A stretch of 64,000 nt of DNA from contig NC_081847.1 of NCBI RefSeq assembly GCF_963259705.1, forward strand, positions 69,709,754 through 69,773,753, in the 5' to 3' direction. The notes under the pieces are model-generated. The model saw only the letters and a program-made list of their open reading frames with translations. It was not told the origin of the DNA and did not search any database. The position numbers were made by a program, and so were the translations under genes. Below are positions 45,359 through 54,610 of this stretch, piece after piece; the first letter of the stretch is position 1; each line of letters starts with the position of its first letter. The stretch comes from Myotis daubentonii (lineage: Eukaryota; Chordata; Mammalia; Chiroptera; Vespertilionidae).

Positions 45359-46084
45359 GTGTGGTACGTACCCCCTCCCCCTTGTAAAAGGTGCCACCAA
45401 GATAAAAGAAAAGAAGGAAGTGAGGGAAGAAGAGAGAACAGCAATGGGTGCCTGCAAACACTGGGAAGTCTCCTCTGGTTTCCACCTCCTGGGCGCCCCC
45501 CACCCCTCCCGCAGCCCTCTTCCCATCAGCCCCTCCCCTCTGCATCTCTGCAGGGCTGTGATGAGCCCTGGAACTGCCTGACAGAGTCAGGGGAACAGTT
45601 CCTGCTGCACGCAGGGAAGTCATAAGCTCCAGGAAATGAAGGCTCCGGAGCAGTGCCTCCTCCTCACCCATAACTCCAGCCTCATTACGACCAGCCCCGG
45701 CCATAATGTGGAGAATCAAAGCCGGATCCCCGGAGGCCCCAGCACAGCCCCCAGGACTGCGACAGGGGCCAAGGTGGGGGAGGGTTCGCCAGCACCCCTT
45801 GGTTCTGTCATCTCACCCAGGCCCCTCAGAGTTGGCAAAGGGGGGGGGGGGGACAGGGGTGATGGGGATGCTTACAGCAGGGTCGCAGGGGGTCCTGACC
45901 TCCATTAGTTCAGGGGCCTGGAGGGAAGGAGGGAACAGGCTGCTCAGGACTCCTCCCCTCATCCTTCCCCACGGACTGGACTGTTGGTGTTTTCTCATCA
46001 TCATTGCCCTGAAATGCAGGTTTAACACCTGACTTCCAGCAGAACCCCTTCCATATAGAAAGTCTGGAGCCACTACTGGGAAAG
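45359..46084. other. no gene; possible regulatory patch and G run
   Basis: 45580-45740 is repeat-free (GAAGTCATAAGCTCCAGG, CGGCCATAATGTGGAG). 45840-45852 is a 13-base G run. Nothing coding. Confidence 0.4.
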
Positions 46085-46225
46085 AGCACTGAGTAGTCAC
46101 ACATCCACAAAATGGGTACAAGACACCAACTCTCAGCTCTGGCTCACATGAGTTAGTGAGTTAAGGTCAAGAGAATTGCCCACGGTGGCATCCAGTCAAA
46201 GGTGGGGATCTGAGTTTCTTCTGCC
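46085..46225 (-). mobile_element. MIR fragment, antisense
   Basis: CATCCACAAAATGGGTACAAG and GGTCAAGAGAATTGCCCACGG. Confidence 0.45.
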
Positions 46226-46289
46226 CCCTCCCCCACTTCCTGTGTCCACGGGAGGACCTGGCTGGGGCCAGGTCATTTCCTCCACATCC

Positions 46290-46545
46290 TCTGCCCAGCC
46301 GCACACCTCATATGCCCAATGTAACTCCTCAAACTAGCCGCACTGCTGCACACCCCTTTGCTGATGCCCATGCCTTTCTTTCCACCTGCTCAGGTGCCCC
46401 CTCCTCAAGAGGCAGTCCCGATCCCCTCCCACCCACCTGCCCCTTCCGGACACCTGTGCCCACTCTCTCCCTGAGCCCTGTAGTCTCAGGTTGCACCCCC
46501 TTTGATAGCCCTGATCACCCGCCTCCTGGCATCTAGATTGTTACT
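46290..46545 (+). mobile_element. L2-like remnant, sense
   Basis: C/T-rich with GATGCCCATGCCTTTCTTTCC and ACCTGCTCAGGTGCCCCC. Weak match. Confidence 0.45.
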
Positions 46546-47648
46546 GGGGGTCTTGTCTCCCACCCCGCTGAACCGAGTTTCTGTATCTCTGTCCTAGCAA
46601 CCTGCCCAGATCGGCCACAGTCAAAACTCAAAGGAACTGAGTTGTTGAACTGAGCTGAACTGGTGTGGGGAGAGGAGGAGGGGAATTGAGCCCCTCACCT
46701 CCACTCACTCTTCTCAGTGCCTGAAACTCCTCCGTTAAAGCAGCGTTGCTGTCCCCTGTAAACACCCACATTAAGCTATTATTCATCATTATTGCTTGAG
46801 TAGGAGTGAGTCCCTCAGATCCTTTCTTGCCGAAAGCAGGATCTGATGGAGGGAGGGGAGGGGAGAGATGGATTGATCTGGGGCCTGCGCGCTGGTCCCG
46901 GAGAGGGGAGGAGGGGTGTCTGAGGCTCTGGGAAAGGAAGGGTTTCTGGGAGAATGTGGAGACACCAAAGGCAAGTTCAGAGGGGCTGTGACCCCCAAAG
47001 TCGCCTGAGGTGCCTCCGGCAAGGCCCTGCCGGACTGGGTGCCTCGCCCCTGAAGGTGTGCGGAGGGACTGGCATGAGATCCGAGGCCGCCCTGGGCTCT
47101 GTTTTGGAAGGAATGACCTCTCTGTGCTGCCATGGGGGGCGGGGGGGGGGGCACAGTGGAGGGTGGCAGGCTGTGAGCTGGGCTCTGTGCACCCAGGAGC
47201 CCGGTCCCAGCGCTCCTGAGGACCCCTGCTAGAAGGGCCTGCTCCTTCTCGGGGTGAGGGTCTTCGGGGGTGGGGTGGGCTGGGCTGGAGAGGCTCATAA
47301 GGTCCCTGCTCCTGTGGGCCTGGGGCTGGTGGGGGACCCCTGAGAAGGAGCTGGCAGGGGGCTGGAGGAAGGGGTGGGGCTGGGAGCTGGGAGAGGGAGG
47401 GGAGGGGAGAGGTGTGTGATGGGAGCTGAAAGGAAGGGTTGGGGCTGGGGTGGGGGAGGAGCAGGACTACCTCACTGTGGTCCCAAGAAGGCAAGGCCCA
47501 TTATGGATCTCTGCTATGCAGTGCTTGTCCCCCCTGCGCAGTGCCAGGCACACAGTAGGTGTGTAATTAGTACCTGCAGACAAAATGTAGGCTCAACCTG
47601 CCCTGCCCTCACAGAGAACCTCCTCTGATGGTCTCATTTCTCTTGTAG
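46546..47648. other. non-coding sequence 5' of the CDH22 leader
   Basis: 46690-46805 is AT-rich and repeat-free (GCTATTATTCATCATTATTGC). 47135-47150 is a G run. A 288-codon proline-rich antisense frame has no domain and is judged spurious. 47520-47575 resembles an L2 3' end (AGTGCCAGGCACACAGTAGG). Confidence 0.5.
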
Positions 47649-47729
47649 GCTCCTGGACCCGACGGCGCCTCGTCCTCTAAGGATCCTCGGATCTGTGGGC
47701 CCCAGCCAGCACCCCTCTGCGCAAGGAGC

Positions 47730-47774
47730 ATGGCGCACCCCAGACTCGGAAGCTGCGGAGGCGCTGCCTGGTGA
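47730..47774 (+). promoter_or_regulatory. upstream ORF 1 in the CDH22 leader (14 codons)
   Basis: ATG GCG at 47730 opens a 14-codon frame that ends at TGA 47772-47774, well upstream of the CDH22 start. The context is G at +4 but weak at -3. It counts as a uORF only if the leader reaches this far 5'. Confidence 0.5.
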
Positions 47775-47825
47775 CCCCGCCTCGGAGGCTCCAGGGGGGC
47801 GCGGGCGGGACCCTGGGGACCGTCC

Positions 47826-48011
47826 ATGCCCAGGGTGCGGCCGCGCCCCCTCCCCCTCCAGCCAGGCGCCCCCGCTGCTGGGTGGCGTTCAGGGGTGCCG
47901 GCCAGTCCGGGTGCCTCGCTGAGGCCACCATGTGATGTGGCCCCGCTTGGTGGTGCCACCCGAGCTGCGTCCCTCTGGTCGTCCATGCTCCTGGGCCCCC
48001 GCGCAGGCTAA
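47826..48011 (+). promoter_or_regulatory. upstream ORF 2 (61 codons), ending 2 nt before the CDH22 ATG
   Basis: ATG at 47826 opens a 61-codon arginine/proline-rich frame. Its TAA at 48009-48011 lies two bases before the CDH22 start codon at 48014. The frame differs from CDH22. Such close stop-to-start spacing would favour reinitiation or strong damping of CDH22 translation. No peptide function is suggested. Confidence 0.5.
47930..47935 (+). promoter_or_regulatory. start-stop element ATGTGA in a strong Kozak context
   Basis: GCCACCATG at 47924-47932 matches the strong Kozak core at every position before the ATG, yet the next codon is TGA. The next ATG at 47935 overlaps the A of that TGA. Minimal start-stop uORFs are known to hold ribosomes at the site; here the effect is inferred. 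Confidence 0.5.
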
Positions 48012-48153
48012 GGATGAGGCCGCGTCCCCATCGGGCACTGGCGGGAGCTGCGCTGTCGCCCGCGCTGCTGCTGTTGCTGCTCCTGCTGCCACCGCCGCCA
48101 CCGCTGCTGGGACGCCTGTGGGCGGCGGGCACGCCAGCGCCAGCCGCGCCTGA
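47935..48153 (+). promoter_or_regulatory. overlapping upstream ORF 3 running through the CDH22 start
   Basis: ATG at 47935 opens a frame (+1 relative to uORF 2 and out of frame with CDH22) that passes the CDH22 ATG and stops at 48151-48153. Ribosomes starting here could not translate CDH22. The context is weak (T at -3). Confidence 0.4.
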
Positions 48154-48265
48154 AGCTCCGCAGGAAGGTGCACTGGGCACTGGCCGCGTGAAGCGCGGCT
48201 GGGTTTGGAACCAGTTCTTCGTGGTGGAGGAGTACACGGGCACGGAGCCCCTCTATGTGGGCAAG
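48014..48265 (+). CDS. CDH22: CDH22 first coding exon: signal peptide, propeptide and start of EC1 (residues 1-84)
   Basis: Cadherin-22 (PB-cadherin) is a type II classical cadherin, a single-pass membrane protein for calcium-dependent homophilic adhesion, reported mainly in brain and pituitary. The exon reads ATG to K84 in phase 0 and stops at a GT donor (caag|gtaaag). Residues 14-33 form a leucine/proline-rich signal core. RVKR at 58-61 is a furin-type propeptide site. The mature protein would start [15 protein letters not shown], with W63 and W65 as mature residues 2 and 4, the tryptophan pair that swaps between partners in type II cadherins. This start was chosen because it gives the signal peptide directly; A at -3 is a fair initiation context. 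The exon lies in a CpG island and is followed 9.66 kb downstream by the next exon in matching phase. CDH24 is the nearest alternative, but the [13 protein letters not shown] stretch fits CDH22 better from memory. Confidence 0.95.
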
Positions 48266-48376
48266 GTAAAGTGGGACCCTGCACCGCTGTCCGGGGCCCA
48301 GGACCCTGGAGACACCCATTGGTAGACGCAAGGGACCCCAGTTCCCCTACCCGCTAACTGCCTGGTCTCAACTGCC

Positions 48377-48475
48377 TTGCGGGGGAGGGGGGGGGCGGGG
48401 GGGGGGAACTGACGACGTGGGAAGGAGGGAGTGAAAGGGGGGGGGGTGGAGGGGCGGGGAGGCAGACAGCAGGGT
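48377..48475 (+). repeat. G-run cluster after the CDH22 exon donor
   Basis: Two groups of long G runs lie about 110-210 bp inside the intron, at 48378-48407 and 48438-48460. They could form G-quadruplexes in DNA or pre-mRNA. G runs near donors often act as intronic splicing enhancers; a role here is inference. Confidence 0.7.
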
Positions 48476-48639
48476 CCCCGCACTCTCCCTTTTCTTCTCC
48501 GCCCCACGCCCTTCTCTAGTCCCTCTTCCTTGGAGTCTTGGAGCACAGAGTGCTAGGAGGTAAGCCAGTCCATCTTGTAGCTAGATGCATCTAGGTTGTA
48601 GAAACACATTTGCCAATCTGAACATCCCACTCTCCCGAC

Positions 48640-49118
48640 TCCGCTTAAAATGCTTCAAGAGCTCCCATGCACTTGGGGACAAACCCAAATCCCACCCCAC
48701 TGCCTACAAAGGTCGGCTCCCCTCTCTGAGATTCAGCCCAGGGCCCTGGGGCCCCAAGCATCCTGACCCCCCACCCCCTCCTGGGTTGCCTCCCCTGAGC
48801 TGCACCCCCTGCTGCTCCTATGATTACTGTGTACTCACACTCAGCTCTCTGCTCAATGGCCACTTCCTCAGAGAGGCCGCCCCTCCCACACCAGCGAGGA
48901 GAGGTCCCTGTACGTGACCATCCCTCTCTGTGCCGTGCCCTCCCCCGTGAGGTACCTTTCCTTCATGACACTTCATTATGCAAGTGTTTGCTTGATTGTG
49001 CATTTACTGTGTGTCGCTCCTCTTAGACTGTTTGTTCTGCTCCCCATGAAATCCCCAGTGCTTGATGCAGACATTGCTCACAAACTGTTGAATGAATGAA
49101 TGAATGAATGAATGAAAG
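48640..49118 (+). mobile_element. L2 remnant with (GAAT)n tail
   Basis: AAAATGCTTCAAGAGCTCCC, GGACAAACCCAAATCCC, ATGAAATCCCCAGTGCTTG and a terminal GAAT array. Confidence 0.8.
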
Positions 49119-49254
49119 CTATTTTCTCAAACTCTGATGGTTAATGTGGCTGAAGATCTGTGCCCAAGGAGTATAAGGAGCTCAGGTCTTCGTTCACCCG
49201 TTCAATGCCTAAGCCTCTCATACTTGTGATGCTGGAGAGGCAGAGGCAGGTACT

Positions 49255-49378
49255 AGTAAGATCCGCCTCTGCCATCTGGGGGCTCCCCAGAGTGGCAGAG
49301 ACAGCCTGGTGCATAAAAAACTTAACAGGGCAGCACCTGGCACGGAGTAGGTGTTCAATAAATAGTATCTGTTGGCTG
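49255..49378 (+). mobile_element. MIR 3' fragment
   Basis: CAGCACCTGGCACGGAGTAGGTGTTCAATAAATAG. Confidence 0.7.
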
Positions 49379-49384
49379 GCTTTC

Positions 49385-49600
49385 TAGAGGAGAAAGCACC
49401 TGAGCTGGGTTTTGATGTGCAGGTAGGAGTTCATCAGCCTGGAAAAGGCCATAACCTATGCAAAGGCTTGGAGTCCGGAAGGAGCCCAGCTTATTAGTCC
49501 TCTAAGCAGCTGAGGTGCTGAGGTGGAGGGTGCTTATAGGGCATGAAAAGCAGAGTGGTACCCAGGGAGAGTTCTCTGGCCTCTGCTAAGGCCAGTCAGC
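49385..49600 (-). mobile_element. L2 fragment, antisense
   Basis: CACCTGAGCTGGGTTTTGATG and TATGCAAAGGCTTGGAGTC. Confidence 0.6.
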
Positions 49601-49602
49601 TT

Positions 49603-49615
49603 TCCAGGAAGTTTT
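49603..49615 (+). repeat. left target-site duplication of the L1 block
   Basis: TCCAGGAAGTTTT, identical to 50164-50176 on the other side. Confidence 0.8.
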
Positions 49616-50163
49616 TTTTTTTTTTTTTAATGTTTTAAAAAAAATTTTTATTATTGATTTCGGAGAGGAAAAGGGAGAGGGAGAGAAACATTAATGATGA
49701 GAATTATTTTTTTTTCTTATAATTTCAGATTTTGCTTCCTGTTGAAGATACATGTTTTTTATTTTTTATTTATTTATTATTTTTTTTATTGCTTAAAGTA
49801 TTACAAAGGGTATTACATATGTATCCATTTTATCCCCCCACCCTAGACAGTCCCCTAGCCTCCCCTATCCCCCGGTGTCTTATGTCCATTGGTTATGCTT
49901 ATATGCATGCATACAAGTCCTTTAGTTGATCTCTTACCCCCCTACCTCCTGCCCCCCAACCCTCCCCGGCCTTCCCGCTGCAGTTTGACAATCTGTTTGA
50001 GGCAGCTCTGCCTCTGTATCTATTATTGTTCAAAAGTTTATAATGGTCTCTATTGTCCATGAATGAGTGAGATCATGTGGTATTTTTCCTTTATTGACTG
50101 GCTTATTTCACTTAGCATAATGCTCTCCAGTTCCATCCATGACGTTGCAAATGGTAAGAGTTC
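49616..50163 (-). mobile_element. 5'-truncated L1 with an apparent 3' transduction carrying part of a Ves SINE
   Basis: A 13-bp direct repeat TCCAGGAAGTTTT flanks the block (49603-49615 and 50164-50176). Read on the minus strand, the order is: L1 3' end (50163-49792, including AAATAAGCCAGTCAATAAAG), its poly(A) with AATAAA (49791-49755), about 50 bp of unrelated sequence (49753-49704), the 3' part of a Ves SINE (49702-49649: CTCATCATTAATGTTTCTC, GAAATCAATAATAAAA) and a terminal poly(A) against the duplication. One insertion whose transcript ran past the L1 signal explains this best. Confidence 0.75.
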
Positions 50164-50176
50164 TCCAGGAAGTTTT
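50164..50176 (+). repeat. right target-site duplication of the L1 block
   Basis: TCCAGGAAGTTTT, identical to 49603-49615. Confidence 0.8.
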
Positions 50177-50624
50177 GATCAGCAGAGATGGGGGAGACCA
50201 ACTCTGAAGTTTCCTGTGTGTTGAGATATGGGTCTGAGAATTGGGAGACTGACCAGGCCACTCAGTTCGGGGCTCAGGGATCAGGACCCTAGACAAGGAC
50301 GGGAGGAAAGCCTTGATAGTAATCTTTCCATTTGCCAGGCAGGAGACCCAGGTTTTCTCTCATCTTGACAGTCATCCCTGGTCCTTGGCTACTTTCCCCT
50401 CCATACATGTGGCTGGAGCTGATCCGCGCAACTCAGCAAATGAGGATTTGACAGATAGAGCTCGGAGAGGCTCATGTCCGTGCTCAAGCCAACTAGTGGC
50501 AGAACCAACAGCTCCTGACTCCTAGCCAGGGCAGTGACATGGTGGGTCTGGTAGAATGGGGTGAAGGGATGGGGAAAGAGGAACCGGTGCCAGCTAGACA
50601 GTCGCTGATGGTGAGGCAGCCAAG

Positions 50625-50835
50625 AATACGGGCTTTGGAGCAGACACGCCTGGCTCCGAGGCCTAGCTCCAAGGCCTGGCTCTGCCAACCCATGAACCAC
50701 ATTACCTTAAACAAGTCACTTCACCTCCTGGACCTCAGCCTCTTCATCTCTAAGAGGGGCTAAGAGACCTGGCTTCCTAGGCTTGTTGAAAGGATTAAAG
50801 AAGGACACTGAGCGCATAATGTGTGTTGCCTGCAG
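50625..50835 (+). mobile_element. MIR SINE
   Basis: AATACGGGCTTTGGAGCAGAC, AACAAGTCACTTCACCTCC and GAAAGGATTAAAGAAGG. Confidence 0.85.
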
Positions 50836-50854
50836 CCTGGTTGCTTGTTTATTG

Positions 50855-51010
50855 TTTCTTTACCTTTCCTATATGAAGCACTTCACTCTTGAACTGCAAG
50901 ATAGAAGTCATCGTTCCCTTAGGTAGGCAAGGAAACCGAGGCTCAGAGAGGGCAGTCATAGAGGGGCCAAGTGGCTCGGCCAGGATTCGAACGTGTGTGG
51001 AGGCCAGTCC
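50855..51010 (-). mobile_element. MIR, antisense
   Basis: GGCAAGGAAACCGAGGCTCAGAGAGGGC and GGCCAGGATTCGAACGTG. Confidence 0.85.
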
Positions 51011-51704
51011 CAGCTGGATTCTCCAACCCTCTCTGAACCCTCCAGGCCTGGGAGAAGGGCTTCGGGGAATCCAGAGAGAAGGGGGAGGAGTCTGACACAT
51101 CTGCCTAAATGTCAGTGGGGGTGGTCTCAGGCTCCCCAGCCCTGTTGTCTGCCGGGCAGCTGGGGCTCTGAGAAGGCCTCCGCAGCCCAGCCGCCCACAA
51201 CCTGAAAAGATCAGAGAAACCGCTGACTCACCGCTGCACCCATCTAGCCATACCATCATCTCAGTGGCATGGGCCAAACCCCACCCATCTCCTGGAACCA
51301 CAGTCTGTCAGCGATGGGAGGGCCCTAGTCAGTTCCTGCATTATAAGGGGGGGAAACAGGCCAGAGGCAGGGAGTATCATGCCAAGGCCACAGCAACACA
51401 GTGACAGAATCAAGCCATTGACCAGATCTCTGACACCAGCTCCCAGCCCCAGGGGGTTTAACTGTTCTGTGTGAACGTCTAGTAAGATGCAAGCATTGTG
51501 CCCAGCCAGGGGTGTCGTCTCACAGCAACCTCTCCCAGCATCCCCGCTGCTGTCATAACTATTCCATCCAACCCCTTCGTCATCTGCACCCAGAGCCCCT
51601 CCTCTCCTGCTTTCAAGGCCACCTCCAGAAAAGCACCCTGTGCAAGGAGGAACGAGAACGGCCATCTGTTTGCAAACATTTGCCCGAAGCACACTTTCTG
51701 TGGA
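51011..51704. other. no gene; weak antisense MIR patch
   Basis: 51330-51440 (GGGGGGAAACAGGCCAGAGGC, CACAGTGACAGAATCAAGCC) looks like degraded antisense MIR. Otherwise nothing. Confidence 0.5.
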
Positions 51705-51935
51705 AGGTGGTACAGTGTGTGGTTCCGGGGGCCAGTGGAGCCAGACTGCCAGAACTCAAACCCATGCTCTCCCGCTCGTTATCTCCGACCGTGGGCACGT
51801 TGTTTAACATCTGTGCCTCCGTTTGCTTATCTGTTGAGTGAGGGCCCACCTCCTCAAATGGCTGTGATGAGGGTTCAAGTGAGTCAGCATATGTCAAGAT
51901 CCTGGCATGTGCTCAGTATGCGCTTTTACTATCAG
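51705..51935 (+). mobile_element. MIR SINE
   Basis: GGGGCCAGTGGAGCCAGACTGCC, CCGTTTGCTTATCTGTTGAG and TCCTGGCATGTGCTCAGTATGCG. Confidence 0.85.
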
Positions 51936-52173
51936 AGGGCTCACCCGATACTTCCACCACGTTGAGAAAACCATCTACACGGACACTACACACTCTGCTC
52001 TAAACGCTGAAAGCCTCTTCGCCACCTGATGTTCTGGTTTCTCACCAGAGCGGGGGCAGGTGGTCTCTAGCTCACTCCTCACTCAGGGAATATGAGCTTG
52101 GGCTTTTAAAAACCCACCTGTCCCCTTTCTAGTCGAATCCCGTGCTTGTACAAGTGGTTGTGTGCATGCGTGC

Positions 52174-52289
52174 GCACACACTCACACACGCACACACACA
52201 CACACACACACGCACGCATGTTCACACACACGCGCGCACACACTCTCACACAACGCACACACACACTCACACACACACACACACTCACG
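52174..52289 (+). repeat. (CA)n-rich microsatellite
   Basis: 116 bp of CA with CG and CT interruptions (ACACGCGCGCACAC). Some flanking CATGCGTGCGC is self-complementary. Confidence 0.95.
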
Positions 52290-52679
52290 CTATGCTCTCT
52301 TGCTCTTCGGGGAGAAAGGACTTCTCCACAGTTTCAGTTAATTCACTGCTTCCAGGTCCCCTGCCCCAGGGAGCCACTGGGAGCATCTGTCCTTGTCGAA
52401 TTCCAAAGGTAGCTTAGCAACAGCACCATCTCCAGTGAACCCTGGCCCCCACGGTAACCTATTTTACAACCGCCTCCTCCATCACTCACCGCCAGGCTCC
52501 TGTCAGCACCCGCAGGAAGCACTGGGCTCAAGGGTTGTCACCAAAGCCCCACGCAGGCAGCTCCCTTCGTTGTCCTGCCCCCTCGGCAGCCTAGCCCACC
52601 TCTTCCACTCACCTTCTCACAAGACCCACCCTTAAAGCAACCTCCCAACATTTCCATACAATCTGGGTACGTTGACTAA

Positions 52680-53120
52680 TCCCTTTCCCAAACTGTAATT
52701 TCCCCAGAGGCCTCTGTCAGTTGGATGTGGATTTTGTAGGGTTTTTAATTCTTTTTTAAAAAAGCTAGAATTATGGGGTCAGCCCTTATGACCAGCTCCT
52801 GTGGGCAGTGAGATCTATTTTAGATATACAGCAGGATTAAAGTGGGAAGGAGAGCAGATTTAATTAAGTTGCTAATATTTAAAGAAAATTGATGAACTCC
52901 TGGTTTACGAGTAGCACAGGCGTGAACAGACCCCTTATTCTGGGAGAGGCTTTTTATTTGATTTGCTTTCCGTTTAAATCCTGGACTCGTTTTATTTGCG
53001 TAGCTGCACTGTCCATTTAATTGTCTTTAATAAGGAAAACGTACCTCTGCTCGCATTTAATTTTGATTTAATTAGGAGGAAGTAATTAATGGCCTCGTAA
53101 ATCCTGCTTTTCAGCCCCCC
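52680..53120. promoter_or_regulatory. candidate intronic enhancer, AT-rich with repeated homeodomain cores
   Basis: A 440-bp repeat-free stretch in the CDH22 intron with TAATTAA at 52861, TTTAATTG at 53016, TTTAATTAGG near 53067 and AGTAATTAATGG at 53081, plus GCTAATATTTAAAG. This clustering of TAATTA cores in clean sequence is typical of deeply conserved developmental enhancers. Conservation itself was not tested. Confidence 0.45.
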
Positions 53121-53224
53121 CGGGTGAGAAGCACTCACTCTTGTGTTTGTGTGTTGTTTATGATCTGAGGCTGGGATTGGGGAGAGGCAATCTCCTCCTG
53201 GGCTATCCACACTCGATGCAATGG

Positions 53225-53395
53225 AAAGAACCCAAGATGGGGAGTCGGACAGGCCTTGGGGCTGCCTCTTGTTAGCTGTGACCTTAGGCCCTCTCTGGGC
53301 CTCAGTTTGCCAATCTATACAATGGGGAGAGAGTAATCTCTAATTCACAAGATCACTATGAGATATCAATGAGGTCATGGTCAAGGGTCTGGAAG
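53225..53395 (+). mobile_element. MIR SINE
   Basis: TTGTTAGCTGTGACCTTAGG, GGGCCTCAGTTTGCCAATC and ACAATGGGGAGAGAG. Confidence 0.85.
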
Positions 53396-53499
53396 TGTGC
53401 CCAGTGACTCCCCTCCCTCATCTAGCTCATGTGTACCTGCTATTTAACAGTGATTGGACCTTGCAGAAAGCCTAGAAGACATTGGGGAATTCTAATGAC

Positions 53500-53960
53500 A
53501 GCTGTTTATTTCATTATTCATTTATTCAGTGTGTTTGGTGCTGTGCCCTGTGCCGGATGCCGGGGAACAAAGCCATATGCTTGACCCTCAAGGAGCTCAA
53601 AATCTCACACTCTCATGTGCATACACACAGACACATTCCACTTTCCCATCTATCTGTATTTTCTCTGCAGGCATTGTCAGGGCACTAGTGTGTGCCAGGC
53701 CTGGGGAGTTCAGACAGAGAGTAACCAGTTAGTCCATGCCCCTGAGGCCCATGACAGCTGGGGAGACCGATATGCAGCATTGAGGTGTTACAGAGGAGTG
53801 TGCATGGGACAGAGGGACAAGGCAGGGTGAGGGTTCTGCAACCAAATTGGAGGGCATCTGAGAGGACCAACTGAAGGAGGAAACAAGCTGAGTTTAAAAG
53901 ACTCCAAGCAAATATTGCATGATGGCCCCTATATCTCCAGTGGGTCAGGATTTGAGCGAC
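53500..53960 (-). mobile_element. L2 remnant, antisense
   Basis: CATTATTCATTTATTCAGTG, GGAACAAAGCCATATGC, CAAGGAGCTCAAAATCTC, then GAGGGCATCTGAGAGGACC. Confidence 0.7.
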
Positions 53961-53999
53961 CCTCAAATCCTCCTGAGACTAGGGTGGGAAAGGGAAAGG

Positions 54000-54240
54000 A
54001 AGTGCATTTGCATTGAGCACCTTACTATATGCCAAGAGCTTCCACATATGATCTTATGAATCTTTGAAATCAATAGAAAGATTAAATCAGCCCAATGTAC
54101 AGATGGGAAAACTGAGGCTCAGAGAAGGATTGCCTCTTACCCAGGGTTATGCAACAGGTCAGTGACAAAACTGAAGCTGGCACCCAACAAATCCTGAAGC
54201 CAGAGCTTGTCACCTTTTCTGACTTGTGATTCGAAGTCCT
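54000..54240 (-). mobile_element. MIR-family element, antisense
   Basis: GAGCACCTTACTATATGCC, CAATGTACAGATGGGAAAACTGAGGC and AGGGTTATGCAACAGGTC. Confidence 0.8.
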
Positions 54241-54454
54241 TTTCCAAATGATGAACTAGAGGCTCAGACTGAAGAGGCTGCCAATGACTGTGGCCTGCCG
54301 AGTACAGGGCAAAAAGACGGGCGTCCGGGCCTCCCCGCAAGCCGTGCAGCCCAGCGACTGCCCTGCAGCCCACTCCCTCCTCCTCTGTCCCTCTTCCTCA
54401 GCCAGAAGCATTGTAAGTGGACTCACCAGATCCCCAGAGGCTGCAGGGGAACCA

Positions 54455-54610
54455 ACCTGTGCTTAGGAGTCAAACAGATCAGGGCCCATCTCCGTCTCTT
54501 CACCTGGAAAACGGGGTGCATTTATGTACCCCATAAAGTTAAATCCATTACTGTGGAGGCCTGCAACACCAACACATGTCTGACATGTAGCAGGTGATCG
54601 ATAAATGAGA
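54455..54610 (+). mobile_element. MIR fragment
   Basis: CTTCACCTGGAAAACGGGGTGC and TGACATGTAGCAGGTGATCGATAAATG. Confidence 0.65.

Larger units (their letters stand above)
47649..48013 (+). other. CDH22: CDH22 5' untranslated part of exon 2 (inferred)
   Basis: A pyrimidine-rich tract ending tctcttgtag at 47648 is a good splice acceptor, so the transcribed leader probably runs 47649-48013 and joins an upstream non-coding exon. The acceptor is seen; its use is inferred. The leader is GC- and CpG-rich and contains several upstream ATGs, described separately. If transcription instead starts inside the CpG island, the leader would be shorter. Confidence 0.55.
47650..48245. promoter_or_regulatory. 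CpG island over the CDH22 first coding exon
   Basis: I counted roughly 58 CpG dinucleotides in this 600-bp stretch by eye, against a flank that is strongly CpG-depleted. It covers the leader and the first coding exon. Whether it serves as a promoter or as an exon-associated island is not decidable here. No TATA box or clear initiator was seen. Confidence 0.8.

Noticed and set aside
46628..47494. 288-codon antisense open frame upstream of CDH22
   Set aside because: Proline/serine-rich low complexity from CT-rich composition, no domain, no credible splice or promoter context.
47609..48331. several antisense frames over the CDH22 CpG island
   Set aside because: GC-rich shadows of the coding exon and leader; no independent support.
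52106..52417. threonine/histidine and cysteine/valine-rich frames on the CA repeat
   Set aside because: Dinucleotide repeat translation only; the same applies to the TG arrays at 6.4, 16.9 and 34.4 kb.
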